Assembly (NCBI RefSeq): GCF_041734735.1
Contig: NC_134880.1
Coordinates: 32,221,330-32,285,329 of the forward strand
DNA from: Babylonia areolata
Lineage: Eukaryota; Mollusca; Gastropoda; Neogastropoda; Buccinidae
Length of the DNA: 64,000 bases
Direction of reading: 5' to 3'
Within the stretch, counting starts at the first letter, position 1; each line of letters starts with the position of its first letter. Positions 41,560 to 54,790 of the stretch are shown piece after piece. The position numbers and the translations under genes are program-made. The notes under the pieces are model-generated. The model was not told the origin of the DNA. It searched no databases and saw only the letters and a list, made by a program, of their open reading frames with translations.

Positions 41560-41975
41560 AGAATGTCTGCCTTAATGGCAGGGTACAGGAGACGTAGAAG
41601 TGTTGATGATGCCATGCAGTTTGTATTGAATAAGGTTTATGAACATCTTGACACACTGTGATTTTTTTTATTTCACGTGTGCTATTTGATACTATTCAAC
41701 CATATCTATGAATTGTAGATTACCTTACTTTACATGCCTCAGTTTTCAAAAATGATTGTTGACTGTTCTGCTCACAAATACTGGTGCACCTCAAGGGACT
41801 GTGCTCTTACTAGTTGAGGTCACTTTGTACACTGATGAATGCAGAAGTTCACAGTATCATGTCCTTCAGTTAATGAGTTTGCTGACAATTTAGTACTGAC
41901 AGGACTAATAACTGACGTCAATACTGCTGGTTACACGAGAGAAATTGACAGGTTTGTGAAATTAAATCGGAAAAA
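41560..41975 (+). mobile_element. Cryptic Rex1-type LINE RT fragment
   Basis: Read across frames: YRRRRSVDDAMQFVLNKVYE near 41585, a FFYFTCAI..YYSTI remnant of motif A, TNTGAPQGTVL near 41785, LYTDECRSSQYHVLQL, then ADNLVLTGLITDVNTAG near 41880 (FADD with Asn for the second Asp) and REIDRFVKLN. The order and words match the RT of the LINE at 164-2835 (GTPQGCVLS, FADDTTLEGLITN). It is very decayed, with both ends missing. Confidence 0.7.
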
Positions 41976-44299
41976 ACAACAACAAAAAACCAAGAGATAT
42001 AACAATAAATTATCATTAACTTGAGGAAAGAGCCATCATATGTACCTGATGCCTTTTTTCTTAACACAACAAATATATTAGTGTGATCATTGCAGTGAAA
42101 ATTTCATTGCACTTGTTTTAAAAAAAATAAAAAATAAAAATCAACAGTCATATGGGAAAAATGAACTATCTTTTTTTTTTTTTAATCAGTCACTTTTTGT
42201 TTAGCATAGCTTGCAAGCACATGCTACCTCAACTCTGTCATTCCTCGTTGAATTCAGTCACTACACACTGGACAAAGATAAATGTTGACTCATGCATTCT
42301 GAACCTCAATTGACAAAACGTGCCCTTAGGTGTCTGGAATTGGTGTATTCCGTAGGCCCATGAATTAATTGTATGATGTTGTCATGTTTACATGTGCAGA
42401 TATGTTTGAGAGTGTGTGTGTGTGTGTGTCTATGTGATCAGTGCAATCCATAGACTTATGCTTTAGTTTTGTGCAGTAATTTTATATTCTTTTATGTCAA
42501 ACCCTAAATCTCAAGTTATTTAATAGTGAGGTGCAATATTAGTATTATTACTGTCCAGTCTTATCTGATTAGCTTTATGGTATTATCTGTGCTTCTATGC
42601 ATCTCCTCCTCAGTGTTCAGCACAATTCCTTTTCACCATTCTGAATGATTAGTTTAGATTATCTTAAATTTTATGCTAACATTTAGATGCTACCCTTGGA
42701 ATGGTTTGATGATGATTGCATGGTGTGCTGTAAGTCTGTTGTTGCTATTCGTTAAGGTGTTATTTGTCTTGTATTTTGAATTTTTATTGGTTATGTCCTC
42801 TAAGTGCACAACCTATTTCCATTATGAATCAATTAAGATTTTTTTTTCATTAATAATTGATTGATCAGATAAAGTTCAAGAAGTTTCATATCTAAGCAGT
42901 GCGTATTTTGCTCATATTTGTATTTATCTTTTTTTTCCCATTCTAAAGTTGAGTGAGTCAGATTTTCTGTTCACAAACAAAATGATATATTAAATGTTTC
43001 ACATATTTTTGTATACCCTCTATTTCCGAACAAACCCAGTTCAGTGTTTAGAGTTAATCCACAGCAGTTTTCACATTTGATTTTAAAACATTCTGAAGAT
43101 CACCCCATGATTATTGAGAAAACTTTTCAACAAATAGTTATCAATCCAGTCTTATTCTTTGTTGCAAAACATACATTAGTCATTATTCAAAATGCACATT
43201 TTCATAGAAATACTATTTCTAACTTAGATATTAACACATAGTCTGATATGAAACCACTATTTATTTCTTTGAAACCATTTTCTATTTCTTAACTTTTGCT
43301 AAATTGTTTCATGGGGGTACCACATCACTACGGAATCTAACCTCTCTCCCCATTTGGAAAAAAAAATCCAAAAAACCTGGAATTAAATGTCATGGGTTTT
43401 TCAACATCTTTCCCATAGCACTGTTTCCACGTTTGCTATGATTTGCAATGCTTTTGTTTTTTCATTGCATGTATTGTTTTTTTATGTGCTAAATGTGCTT
43501 CTTTCTTAGATTATTTTTTTTTTATTACCTGCATGCATTCCATATACTTAATAAAATGAGGTTCAGTAATGATATTCATGAATTACATCTCAAACAGTTG
43601 TTTGTTTCTACATTGTTAACAATAAAAAAAAAATTAAAAAAATGGCTCAGCTAACACTGAATTGTCTAGTCTCACTTGTTTTGTTGAATGTGAAATGGTA
43701 TTCCTGTAAAAAAATCTTTTTTGTTGATTTGTCAAAACAATGCAAGCCTAGATCATTATTAATACATTTACACAAACAACACGACTCACCATGCAAATGT
43801 AAATCAGTCCCTTTCTTTCCCAATTCTTTCCATCGGACTCCTAGTCTCATCACATTTATTCTGTATTTTTGTCTCTGATATTGTTGCAGATGTGAGCTTC
43901 AGTTTTGAAGAAGAAATAATCCCATCCTAAAAGCCCTTCACCATCTGTCTGCTGATGGCCCCTTTGCCAGGTTTGTATTCTGAATATCTGTCCGATTTTT
44001 TCATGTCTACACACCTAATTGCTCATGACCATTCCTGCGCGTATGTAGGTTTGATCCAAGTATTAACCAAGTAAGAAGCTGACAGAGAACCTGACCCACC
44101 AAATCAATATAGCCGTGTATAGTTTCATTATTCAACATGACATTATGCTCAGAATATTTTCTGTGAACATAGGAAGCACATCAGTCTTTGGGATTTTATT
44201 GGTATTGTTGTTCTTGATTTTTCCTTGGTCAGACAGATATATATTTTATACACTGATTGAAAATGATCTATAACTGGAAGAAAGATCGTGATAAGGGAT
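41976..44299. other. AT-rich spacer, no gene supported
   Basis: Long T- and A-rich DNA with short ORFs only. A possible short exon-like segment at 43891-43970 was considered and rejected. Confidence 0.55.
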
Positions 44300-46625
44300 C
44301 ATAAGATGAAAAAAAATGAAATGTGTTGCAGTAAGCTCTGCAAATTCCCGATCGCTTTGGCTGACCGAAGAATCACATCCTTTACAAGATAGTACCATAG
44401 ATTGGGCAGCTCATGCCTCCAAGCAGAACACAGTGTATCTAGAGGAATAATCCACCAAAAAACAATCAGGGAAGAGCACCTAGAAGGCATACTGCACAGG
44501 CCCTTCGGCAAATGGGACATGACTTGGCACTTGCTAAGTCATGCCCCAGCTGTGTGTCAAATAATATGAGTGAAGGAAAACTGAACGAAAACCTTGAGGT
44601 GGGTCTTTGGTTAACCCCCCCCCCAAAAAAAAACACCAACAACAACAAACAAACAAAACAAAAACACCCCAACAACAAACAAACAAAAAATAAACAAACA
44701 AAACCCCTGTGCTGTCAGGGCAGGCTTTTGAGTCAGAAGCTAAGGGTGAGCTAATCCCGACAGAAAACCTAGAGAGATGAAGGCAGAGGTACCTGGCCAG
44801 TGTGCGCCCTCTGACAAACTCAGGCATTATACATTTATGTCAGTATGGCTACAAATTCATCCAACATGAATCCAAATTCATCCAACATGAATGGCCCTAA
44901 TTGATCAAGGTCCCTAATGTGGAGCAGTGGAGGGACGAAGACAGAAAGTTATTGGCTGAAACAAAGGAAAAATTCCACCAAACATGCCTTCATGGTCATG
45001 CACTGGATCGCTGAAAGTGTCCTGAGCAAAAAGACAGAACCAGAGCATATCCTGCATGAGGAAGATGTCAAGATTTGCTGCTTCCAAGAGACGCATCTAC
45101 AGAGCAACAAAACCTTCAAGGTGAAAGGATACCAGAATTTAAAGTGTGACCACATCAACCAAAGCAAAGGGGGAGTTACAACACTTGTTTGGATAACATC
45201 AATGCCTGTCTGGTTGCTTGGTTGCTTCACACATGGAGGACTGAATATCAGGTTCTGAAAATTCAGTTGGCCATAGCAGCAGATTTGCAACTTGTCAAGT
45301 TCTACTACCCCAATAACAAGCCCCTGTCTCTTGACTCCATGAGCATAAAATACTCCAGCTTCCTTGTGGTGGGTGATTTGAACAGCCAATGTCAGAGCTG
45401 GGGTTACAACCACAGGGATCACAGAGGCCCTAGGCAGAATCCACAGCTGCAACATGGTGTTCTACAGAGCAGGTGTCAGAATTGCCCGAGGGAATCAGGG
45501 CTGCACTGTGTGCTAACAACCTGGTGATGTGGTGCAAGGAGGAACGGGACCACAGCCACCTATCACCTGAGTTGGCAGTAAATAAGCTCAACAGGTGGGC
45601 TGAGGATTGGCAGGTTGCTGTTAACAAGGACAAGTCCTGTACCACCCTCCCGAACTTGTCACCAAAATAGAAAGCAGCACTGTCACCATGTGCGAAACCC
45701 CACTGAAAGAGGATGGTGAAGCAACCTACCTTGGAGTCATCTTTGAGAGACGGCTGACCTGGAAACTACACAACGCCAAGGCAGAGGCAAAAGGCAGGCG
45801 CAAGTTGGCAGTTCTGTGCAGACTAACAGGTACCATCTGGGGAGTCAAATGAGAGGATACTGAAAACAGTATACCAGAGAACAGTCAAACCCCATCTCGA
45901 ATTTGGCACTACAGCATGGGCACTAACTGCAAATATAAATCAGCAAACGCTTGACAAAGTCCAAATCCAGGCACTGTGCATCGTCACTGGTGTGACGAGG
46001 TCAGCGCCGATCAAGGAAATGGAAAAGTACAAGTGCTTGCCAGACCACCTGAAGAAACATAAACTGAATGGCCACACCCAGAACAGACTGAAAAGGAGTA
46101 GCTTTGTACATGAAACCAAATGGCTGTCCTGACAATACCAACTGCCACAGTACATTATCCTCATGCGCCATTCAGAAATGCCAGAACCTTGGGCGGCCAA
46201 CCAGACTGACATCCAGGTCTTCACCATGGTCCCCCACCTCACTTCAGGTGACACACAGAGTGACTCGGTGAAGCAGTCCCTCACGCTGGCCATGATTGCT
46301 GGAAAGTTCCTATAGGAGACATGGATCCATGCAAATACTGTTGGATCAGCAACCAACGCAGTGGCCAACATGGGTGCAGGCATCGTGGTGCTCTTCCCTG
46401 AAGGAGAGATAGCTGACGTCAGTGTTACCACAGGCAAACACTGTACCATTTACTTTGCAGAGACTGAAGCACTCATGCAGGCTGCCTCCAAAATTCAGGG
46501 CAATTACTGCAGCGAAATTGTCATCCCCAGTGCTGCAAGCCCTTCACAACGGAGTGAACAATCACATGTACAGAAAGGTGGTGCATCTTCCACCTGTCCC
46601 TGTGGATAGGGTTTCATCTGAAAAT
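44300..46625 (+). mobile_element. I-like LINE with RNase H remnant, rearranged
   Basis: Plus strand. A decayed leader or ORF1 region runs to about 44890. Endonuclease pieces follow at 44990-45440 (LHEEDVKICCFQETHLQSNK, KGGVTTLV, FLVVGDLNSQCQSWG). A jump at about 45470 removes most of the endonuclease end and RT fingers. RT palm and thumb remains include ALCANNLVMWC (for FADD), NRWAEDWQVAVNKDKS, YLGVIFERRLTW and PHLEFGTTAWALTANINQ. The RNase H start is at about 46318-46500: ETWIHANTVGSATNAVANMG, with the DGS motif reading VGS, and YFAETEALMQA. It then stops. Many frame breaks and the deletion make it inactive. An A/C-rich simple tract is at 44607-44705. Confidence 0.75.
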
Positions 46626-46919
46626 TAAAAGTTTAGGACACCAGTCCTAGCTCAGAGAAGAGCAACTGGACATTTTGGAAATCAAATAAAGGACAAAATT
46701 TCTAGGAAAAAATGTGTGGGTTTACTTTTCAGGTACACTTTCATTTGAAAACAACAAAAACCACCAATAATGTGGATTGTTCTTGGTATATTTTACAGAA
46801 GTGAAATAAACTAAATTACTAACACTTTTTTAAAGTGGTATTTTGAAACTTAAGAGTTAGATTTTAAACTTAAAGAACCACATTTTACTTACTTCGTCAG
46901 TTGATTGTAGTCACGGCTT
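46626..46919. other. No feature seen
   Basis: AT-rich spacer between two LINE fragments. Confidence 0.6.
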
Positions 46920-47335
46920 CTAGAGTGCACAGATGACTGTACTCATTATCCTGGTGTTTGACCAAATGCCTTCTTGAAGTCAGTGAAAACGTGCCAGAAT
47001 TCCCTCTGATGTTGGTGTTTTTCACAGAGGGTATGCAGATAAACTAATTGTTTGATGGTACTTCTGCCTTTGCAGAATCAAGCCTGTTCTTCAGCAATAT
47101 CTGCTTGCGGCTTAATCTGTTTAGGTTATTCTGCATTACTTTTTTAGCATGGCTGATCAAACTGATTGTGCAACAGTTCTAGTTGTGTTGGATATTTCCT
47201 TTCTTGGGGAGAGTGATGATGATGTGTGGGGTATTCGCTGTGTACCAGATTTTGTTGCTGATGGTAGTCAGTTACTGTCTGCCTTGTTTAAAAAATTCTG
47301 CAGGGATGTTGTCGATGACTGAAGTCTTGGAAAAA
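46920..47335 (-). mobile_element. Second RTE-clade RT fragment
   Basis: Minus strand reading: SVIDNIPAEFFKQGRQ near 47320, SNKIWYTANTPHIIITLPKK near 47230, NCCTISLISHAKKV, LKPQADIAEEQA and GRSTIKQLVYLHTLCEKHQH, then VFTDFKKAFGQ near 46980. It matches word for word the fingers and palm A of the RTE at 20340-22925, but is more decayed. It ends near the same place where that element has its deletion. Confidence 0.75.
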
Positions 47336-48959
47336 TATTCCTGTTTTTCTTTACTTCTTGTTTTGTTACAGACTCAAACATGCTTTTGATTTCCAGACTG
47401 AAAGAAACAATGCAGACATCCGCAAACCTCATTGGCGAGTTCGTTTGGCAGAACTATCAACAGCTCGTTTACAAACTCATATCTGTTAATCATTCAAACA
47501 CATTTGTTCTAAATCGTGTCTTCAACTGGTTTTCACTGAATCACTTTTTCCATCTGTCATGCAACCAAAAAGCTGATCAGCTTAGGCCATCTGGGTCGCT
47601 TGTGTCGGATCAACAGTTTCCTCATCCGTACAAATAAGAAATGAAGATTTTATATATAACATACAACGAACTCGCCAAAGAGGTATGTGGAAAGTCTGCA
47701 TTGTTTCTGTTTAGCCCTTTCTTACGGCTGTCGTTTTCGTGGTGTTGTTGGGTTTTTTTTGTTTTTGTTTTTTTTTCCTTTTCATTGGTGAAAGCTGATG
47801 GACCATTGGAACACTGAATTTTAAAACCAATTAGATGGTTAACAAATTATGCAATGCTCGTCTTTTTTGTGCCATATTTAGACTGCAATTGAGTGGTGTA
47901 TGTATCTGTGTTAATGGAGTCTCTTGCATGTGTGATGATAACTGATGGTAACTAACTCTTTTTTTTTTCCAGATTAACAACTATGCTTGCCAAGATGTTG
48001 AGAGAAAAATGAACACCCCCCTCAAAAAAAAAAAAAAAAAAAAAAGGAAAAAAGAGAAAAAAGCAGCCATGGAGGAAAGTTAACTCCTGATGGATACTGC
48101 ACGTAATGTTGTATGCTTTCACTCTCTTGGACTGGACTATGCCTTCTTCTCTCCAATATTCCTGTTGTTATTTCCCTTTAAAAAAAAAAAAAAAAAAAAA
48201 AAGTTTCAGTGATTTTCAATTGGTTACCTGAATTGTTCAACACACAAAAGCAAACAACAAAACCAAAATTAGTTTGCTTATAATTTGATATCCTGCGCTG
48301 TGGTGGCTTAATTTTTGTATTTATTTTTTCTTATGTATTCAGTTGGGGCAGAATTTCAATTCTGATTCCCACCATTTCATTCTAAATAATAATAATAATA
48401 AATAAAATAAAATAAAACAGCATGAAAATAATGCATGTGCATGTATTGGGCTTCATTTCCAATTTGATAACTTTTTCCAGTCAACATTTTTTTAGTTGCT
48501 AGAAATGAAGAGCAGTCAGAGAAACATTGGCATGCTGTAATGTATAATCATGTCCATAACAATGTTGACTTGCTGAAATAGCAGAACTGTATAAACAAAT
48601 AAATGCATAAATAAACCAAAAGAACAACTTATGCGTTTCCATGATTTCAAAATTTTTAATAGATGTGTGTATGCATGAATATACAAACACATACACATGA
48701 ACAAAACACAAACACATGAGGCATGGTGGTGGTAGTGATGCCTGCATAACTGCTTGTAAGTGTGAGTGGTTTCTCTTTCTCTCTTTTAGATCTAAAAAAA
48801 TCACTGTCACTGATGAACCTTGCTTTTTTAAAAAAGATGCTAGCAACCCAGAAGAACAAAGAAAATAAACAAAACGTTTGGAAAGATAATCAAGTAAAAA
48901 GCTTTCCCAGCTTGAATATGTTTGTGTGTCTGTAGATATGCGTATGTGTGCTTCACATT
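47336..48959. other. Spacer with poly-A runs
   Basis: A-runs at about 48025-48045 and 48179-48202 and AT-rich text. No gene was supported. ORFs at 47380 and 48499 were judged to be chance. Confidence 0.55.
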
Positions 48960-50180
48960 TAAATGCCAAAACACTGTTAACAGCTGAACTGTCGCCTCCA
49001 CCAAATTATTGCCGGAAGACAAATCAGAAGACCAAAAACAAAAATTGTGTCTGGTTGATGACAAATCAGCGGATCGATGGCAATTCAGTATGTCAGATGT
49101 CCGTTGAGTTGTTGTTGTTTAATGACATATAGTGGATGAGTGACATTTCAGCACACTCTTGCAACATTGAACTGTCATCAGCAATAATTCAGCACTGCAA
49201 CAACAAATCAGTATTCACTTTAACAACCGCTGATTTTCTTCACTATTTCTTTTACTGACAGTTCATGACTTGGACATTATTTATTTTGTTGATTAAAATC
49301 AACACCTGTGTCAGAAGTGTATCACACACAAAAATTAATTGTATCATGATAGATTCATTTGCAGTCAAGACAATTATCAAGTGTCTGTGGTGCATATGGC
49401 AATATTTGTCTGAAATCAATACTGTGTTTGAGTATCTCTCTCCTAGGAAACACACACACTCTGTCCCGCACTTTCTCTTTCCCTATCTCTGTATGCAGGC
49501 ATTTGTGTGTGTGTGCATATGTGTGTGTGTTTTGGGGAAGGTGTGTAAAAAAATAACAATTAAAAAAAGCTAAACTCTTGCACACACACACACACACACA
49601 TTTTTCCTTTTTTTTTCCAATTTTTTTATCTTTCAGTCTTTCTTCTTTATTTCTTCATTCCTTTCTTATTCTGTCTTGACTGACTTCCTTTTTTCCATCT
49701 TTCTTTCTGTCTTTGTTTCTTTGTTTTGCGGAGTTGTGAACCCTAAGAGTCCCCTAGCTGACTCGGACACCAAGAGTAAATAAGCAAATGAAAATCAAGG
49801 ATGGAGAGCAGACAGCAAAAGATCTTGAAGGTCACTTTGTTCTAAGACAGAGGTCAAAATAGGTTGATTTGTATACCATCAGAGACCATGCTGTCATATC
49901 AACTAAATATGACAGCACACATAAAAATTAATGAATTTATTGTTGAAAATGAGGGGGGAAAATTACCAATCACTTGTAAACCCATTGGAGGTAATCCCAA
50001 GACATACATACATATCAAAACCATCATCATCATCGTTGTTGTCTTCATCAGCATCATCATTGTCTTCAACATCAATACATAGCAAAACACACAGCCAAAA
50101 TTTGGTGTTTCCTAGAGTAACTGCCAATTTGTCATCAATTTACAACAATTTGTCAGACAGCAATTCAGCCGCAAACAGCA
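48960..50180. repeat. Palindrome-rich repeat, copy 2
   Basis: Diverged copy of 18310-20240. The left part (48980-49470) keeps ACAGCTGAACTGTCGCCTCC, GCGGATCGATGGCAATTCAG and CACAAAAATTAATTGTA in the same order. The right part (49860-50010) keeps CTGTCATATCAACTAAATA and the GGAGGTAATCCCAAGACA block. A run of CAATTTGTCAGACAGCAATTCAGC at 50145-50170 repeats the palindromic motif at the far end. (CA)n and C/T-rich DNA fill the interior. It has lost most CpG sites compared with copy 1, so it is older or more methylated. Confidence 0.6.
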
Positions 50181-51924
50181 TTTTTCAAAACAGGAGGTGG
50201 TAGTGGCCCACTTTGATCAACTGGTTCCTGGTGCATTTCAAAACTATTTGCAAGATGGTTGCAGCTTGGATCAAACAGGTTAATGCTGCCACCTTGACTG
50301 ACAAATAAAATGTACAACCCAGAGTACCAGCACAGAGACTGGCAGCCCGAAAGATGAACTGGTCTCACATTCTGACTTTAACAAGAAAAGCAACAAAAAC
50401 ATTGATGGCACAGCTCTAAGCTGTATCCATTCTATCAAGCCCTTTACCTGCCTTGAAATTTGGCAAATAACTAAATCCTATTGACAGGGGAAATTTCACC
50501 CCCCAAAACGGGAAGGCGTTGGAAAAAAAAATCTGACATAGATAAAAATATACATTTTCTAAAAAGAAAATGGATGGATAATTCAGAAAAAAAAAATTTT
50601 CATATGATTAAATGAATAAGAAGAATTTCTCAACAACAAAAAAATTTGGAAACATTGTGTGTCTGTTTATCTTTTCCTATGTCAGCTGTCAGTATTCTTT
50701 ATTTTTGGATTAGCAAGATTAGTACTTGGTTTGACCATAAAAAGTCAGCTGGACACAATGTTATATTAACAAATATTATTTAAAAAAATCAAACAGCATA
50801 TCTTACTCTTGTTTAAATTTGTGTATAAATTACTTTTCTTGAAACAACTAGGTAATTCAATTGAAGAACATAGTACTATAAGGGTAGGTATGCCTAACTG
50901 CAAACAGCTTGTAACTGCAAACAGTTTGAAGCGTTCTCATCACACACATTTCACAACTCAGGGTCTGCTTTGACCTTCTTCTGATACATTAATGAATATC
51001 CATTTCCAAGAACCAGTCATTTCCGACAATTTCTGCACTCTTTCTTCTCTTTGCTCACCACTGACGTCCAAGTTTACAAACGTGCTCTCAAAATCTTGAT
51101 ATTAAGGGAAGTATCAGGACTTAAACTTTGACTTAGTTTAAAATAGCTAATTTCATTGGATATGTTGAATGAATGAATTACCAAAATAGTGTCGATTGCA
51201 AGTAGATTATAGGATGTTGACGTGAGTCTATTTGCAAATGATGCTGCAGTTACTGAGCGCTCTCAAAAGGGGGTGTGTGTGTGTGGTGCGGGGTGTATGC
51301 TAAAATGTGTGTGTGCGTTTGTGCATGTGTGATCAAAACCAACAATACAACAGTCTGGTGCAGCTTTCCAATAATATGTTGCGTGTAATGAGTTCAAGAC
51401 CTGTTTCTGTTTTCATTGTCCACATGTACCCACCATTCACAATTAGACTTGCCTGTTCACATTTACCCTCAGGCACCCCTCCTATTTGAACTGTTGAAAA
51501 AACATTGAAAAGGAGCAGATGAACTTTTCCTGGTGCAACAAAGCAGAGAAAGCCTTCAGAAACAGAAGAGCTACAATAGAAAATGTACAACCTGTTACCT
51601 GTAAAACGCATAAGTTGAGCTGGTTGAGCTGGATCGTTGGCAATTAGGCCTACCTACCCTACTCCATAGTACATAGTCTGGAGATTTTTCATGGAAAAAA
51701 AAACTTCAGCACAGTCCATATTTCACTCAGCCCTATGCAGAAACATACTGGAAACTTGCAGTTTCTTCAATAATAGAAAAACAATATTTCCATCTTATTG
51801 TTGACGATGGAAACGTTGAACATAACCACAAGGAAAATAACATAAAGAAAAAAGGTTACAATATGTTAACACCATATAAATGAAGGATTAGGAATGAAAC
51901 TTGAATGTCAACTGAAGTCACTGT
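50181..51924. other. No gene supported
   Basis: AT-rich spacer. A short minus ORF at 50165-50368 has no recognisable domain. Confidence 0.5.
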
Positions 51925-53395
51925 ACTACTACTACTAATAATAACTGGACATTTATCAGCGCTTTCCTCATTGCACAAAGCGCTTTACTATCCACACAGA
52001 CACGCATACGAAACACACTCAGTCCTCAACTCACAATCATGCACAACAAACATATATATGCGCATAAAAATTTGTACGTACAATACAAACATACATACAC
52101 GCATGCATCCATACATACATACATTCGACGCACACACAATACAGCATTAAAAATATACCTCACAATCAACTAACTACTTTCATGTAAGAGAGAGGGTCTA
52201 GAGGAAATGCTGCTGGAAGAGAAAGTCACGAGTTTTGATTCAAAGGGAGGCAGTGATGAACGTGGTGAGCCAAAGAGTTCCATATTTGAACAGCAGATGA
52301 TAAGGTTCAACCACCACCGTGCTGTTCTCTTTTGTATTTTGGGACGTGGAAGGTTCTGTTATCGGCAGCAGAATGAAGAGAGCGGGAGGGTACACAGATC
52401 TGAAAGATGTAAGAGAGGTATCAGGGTGTAGTTCCAGATACGACATGGTAGCAGAGACAGGCGGCTTTGTATTTGATTCTTTGCTCTATGGGTAACCAGT
52501 GCAACTCTTTTAGAAGGGGTGTGCAGTGTGCGGATCTTTTTGCTTCATAAATCAGTTTGGCGGTGGAATTTTGTGCCTGCTGTAGTGGTCTGAAGAGTGT
52601 TTGTGGACAACCGATGAGCAGAGAGTTCCAATAGTCTAATCTAGAGAGTATGCACAAACGAACTAGTGTTTTGGTTGCGTTGTGTGTGAGGTAGTGGCGT
52701 ATGGAGCTGATTCGTCTGAGTTCAAAGTAGGCTGCTTGACAGGTTTTGCTGATGTGATACTGCATGGAAAGATCTTTATTGAGGAAAAAGCCAAGGTCAC
52801 AGACATAATCAGAGAATGAGATAGAAGACAGTGAAGAGCGTCCGAGATTGTCGGTGGAAGTGGCATCTACTGATGGAGGACGGTTTAGTTTCAGTTCATT
52901 TTCTGTCACCCAATTTTTCACTTCTGTGACACAGTCTTGGAGAGTTTGAACAAGATGTTCATAATTTAGAGGGGAATCAGAATGTTTAACTTTAACATCA
53001 TCAGCACATATGTCATGACGGATAGAATAAGCGTCAATGAAAGGTCTGTGTGGAGTGGTGTAGAGTATGAAAAGCACAGGGCCCAGCACAGACCCTTGGG
53101 GAACACCGAAATTAAGAGTGGATTCAGAAGATCTATTTGCGTTTACAAGGACAATTTGCTTTCTGTCAGACAGATAAGATCGGGCAGTGCTTGAAATTCC
53201 AAAAGTTTGATTCAAACGTGAAGTATATCGTGACTATCGAATCAAAGGCTACAGAAAGGTCCCAAAGTAGAAAAACAGAAACTTTGTCTTGGTCTAAAGA
53301 ATTCAACTGATCATTTACAATGCTTAAAAGAACGGTCTCTGTGCAGCGCCCAGGCCTATAAGCAGACTGGTGATTGCTGAGTAATCAGTAGCAAG
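51925..53395 (-). mobile_element. CR1/L2-type LINE fragment with 3' tail
   Basis: Minus strand from 53395: SAYRPGRCTETVLLSIVNDQ and LWDLSVAFDS (motif A), then one open frame of 264 codons (53215-52421). That frame has NFGVPQGSVLGPVLFILYT (motif B), ICADDVKVKHSD (motif C), NWVTENELKLN, RLDYWNSLLIGCPQ and ELHWLPIEQRIKYKAACLCY. Beyond 52421 the C-terminus decays. The 3' end (52000-51925) has AAAGCGCTTTGTGCAATGAG and a TTATTAGTAG repeat, the CR1/L2 type of tail. The fingers and endonuclease are missing, so it is 5'-truncated. It is better preserved than the sister fragments at 24295 and 10925. Confidence 0.88.
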
Positions 53396-54790
53396 CAAAC
53401 AATCATTCATAAAAAAAGAACAAGCTCAAAAGATAATAAACTTAACAAAAAAGAAATAAAGAACAGATGTTTTCAAACCCAATTCTGATCTGGCAATGCT
53501 GATAAACCTGCTCTCTCTAGCCTGCCACCTCAGTTCCACTTCTGCTCCCAATTTCTATTTTTCTTTCTTTATTTTCTTGGTTCTTTGTTATTACTGTTTT
53601 CAGGGCATGGGGTGGGGGAGTTTGCAGCTATATCTTCTGAGCTGTCTCAGGAACATTACCCTGCACACTGCTCACCCAAGATAACCAATTCACTGCCATG
53701 CTTAGGCTTGTCCTGCCACAGCTCCAGCACTGCTTAAAGATGCAGTGGTCCAAAAGCCTAAACCCAAAAGCCTAAACAAAAAAATGATGATAACTGCTCA
53801 CTTGTAAAACCAGAGCGAGCTCCTCACTGGACAAAAGACCAGCACCATGTCCCTCAATCAACAGACCTAATAAATCTACCAACACAAGATTCTGACACTG
53901 GAGGGAAAATCAAAAAAGGTTACCCTATAGCTGGGCACAAAAGGCCACAAACACGTTATCACTTTTCTATTATTTTGAGGATGCTAGATGAAGATGCTGC
54001 TATGGGAATCCATTTACGCTTGACACACAGTTCACATTTTTCACAGGTTTTATTTGAGCATACCAAAAACCGCCTCCTGGCAATGCTCTATGGTTACTGA
54101 TATATTTTTTAAGCTTTTGTTACTCTTTCTTCTTTCTTGTGATTCCACTCTTTCTTATCAAGTGTGAGAGAAACTGTGGAGTGCAGAAAACTGCGAGCTA
54201 AAAATATTTTTTTCATCCAACCCCCACAAAAAGGAAGGAAATGGAAGGGAAAAACAAACATGATAGATGACAAAAAAAAACCAAAAAAAAAACACATACA
54301 AAATCATGAAAACTGTCAAAAAAAGCTAAGATAAATCACTGATGAAATGAAGTTTTCCACACTACATAGCTAAAGTAATGTTGAGAGAGATAGAACGAAA
54401 GGGGGGAGAGAGGGAGACAGACAGACATACAGAGACTAGTCTGTTTATGTACACACACATAATTCATGAAAATCAGGCATAAATGTGTGTTGGGGGGAGT
54501 TAACACTGAAGAGACAGAAAAAGACATTTTGAGACAGAGGCAAAGAGAGAAAGAAGTAATGAGAATAGGAGAAAAGGGGGAAAGAGAAAGAGAGACACAG
54601 AGAGACAATGACATCACTTCAAGAATTTCACGAAAATGTGTTTATGTTTGCACAAACTCTAAAAGCTAGGTCATGAACCTTATGTTTGCAGTGAAAAGCA
54701 GTCTTGCACAAAAAATTGTACTTCTTTGGGGGAATGAAATTTGGTAACCACACCATGATGTATGTATGAGCTAACTCTTCACAAAACAAC
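53396..54790 (-). other. Spacer and probable 3' UTR of the MRPS30-like gene
   Basis: No coding content. A minus-strand AATAAA at 54059-54064 could serve the gene ending at 54791, giving a 3' UTR of about 730 bases. Purine-rich GAGAGA text lies at 54380-54610. Confidence 0.4.

Noticed and set aside
43891-43970. Possible exon with a good acceptor (tattgttgcag) and a gccag/gt donor
   Set aside because: All three frames contain a stop before the donor. As a terminal exon it would add only 13 codons after exon f. No similarity to VWA or any other domain was seen.
47380-47637. 85-codon plus-strand ORF
   Set aside because: No recognisable domain, AT-rich, no convincing splice context. A 13-base inverted repeat (TTGGCGAGTTCGT at about 47442 and 47665) is probably chance.
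48499-48969. 156-codon minus-strand ORF
   Set aside because: It overlaps the palindrome-rich repeat, has a composition typical of AT-rich junk and contains no known motif.
50165-50368. Minus ORF containing GGSINLFDPSCNHLANSF, considered as a host exon
   Set aside because: Another frame is equally open, splice sites are not convincing, and it abuts the palindrome-rich repeat. It could be part of that repeat.
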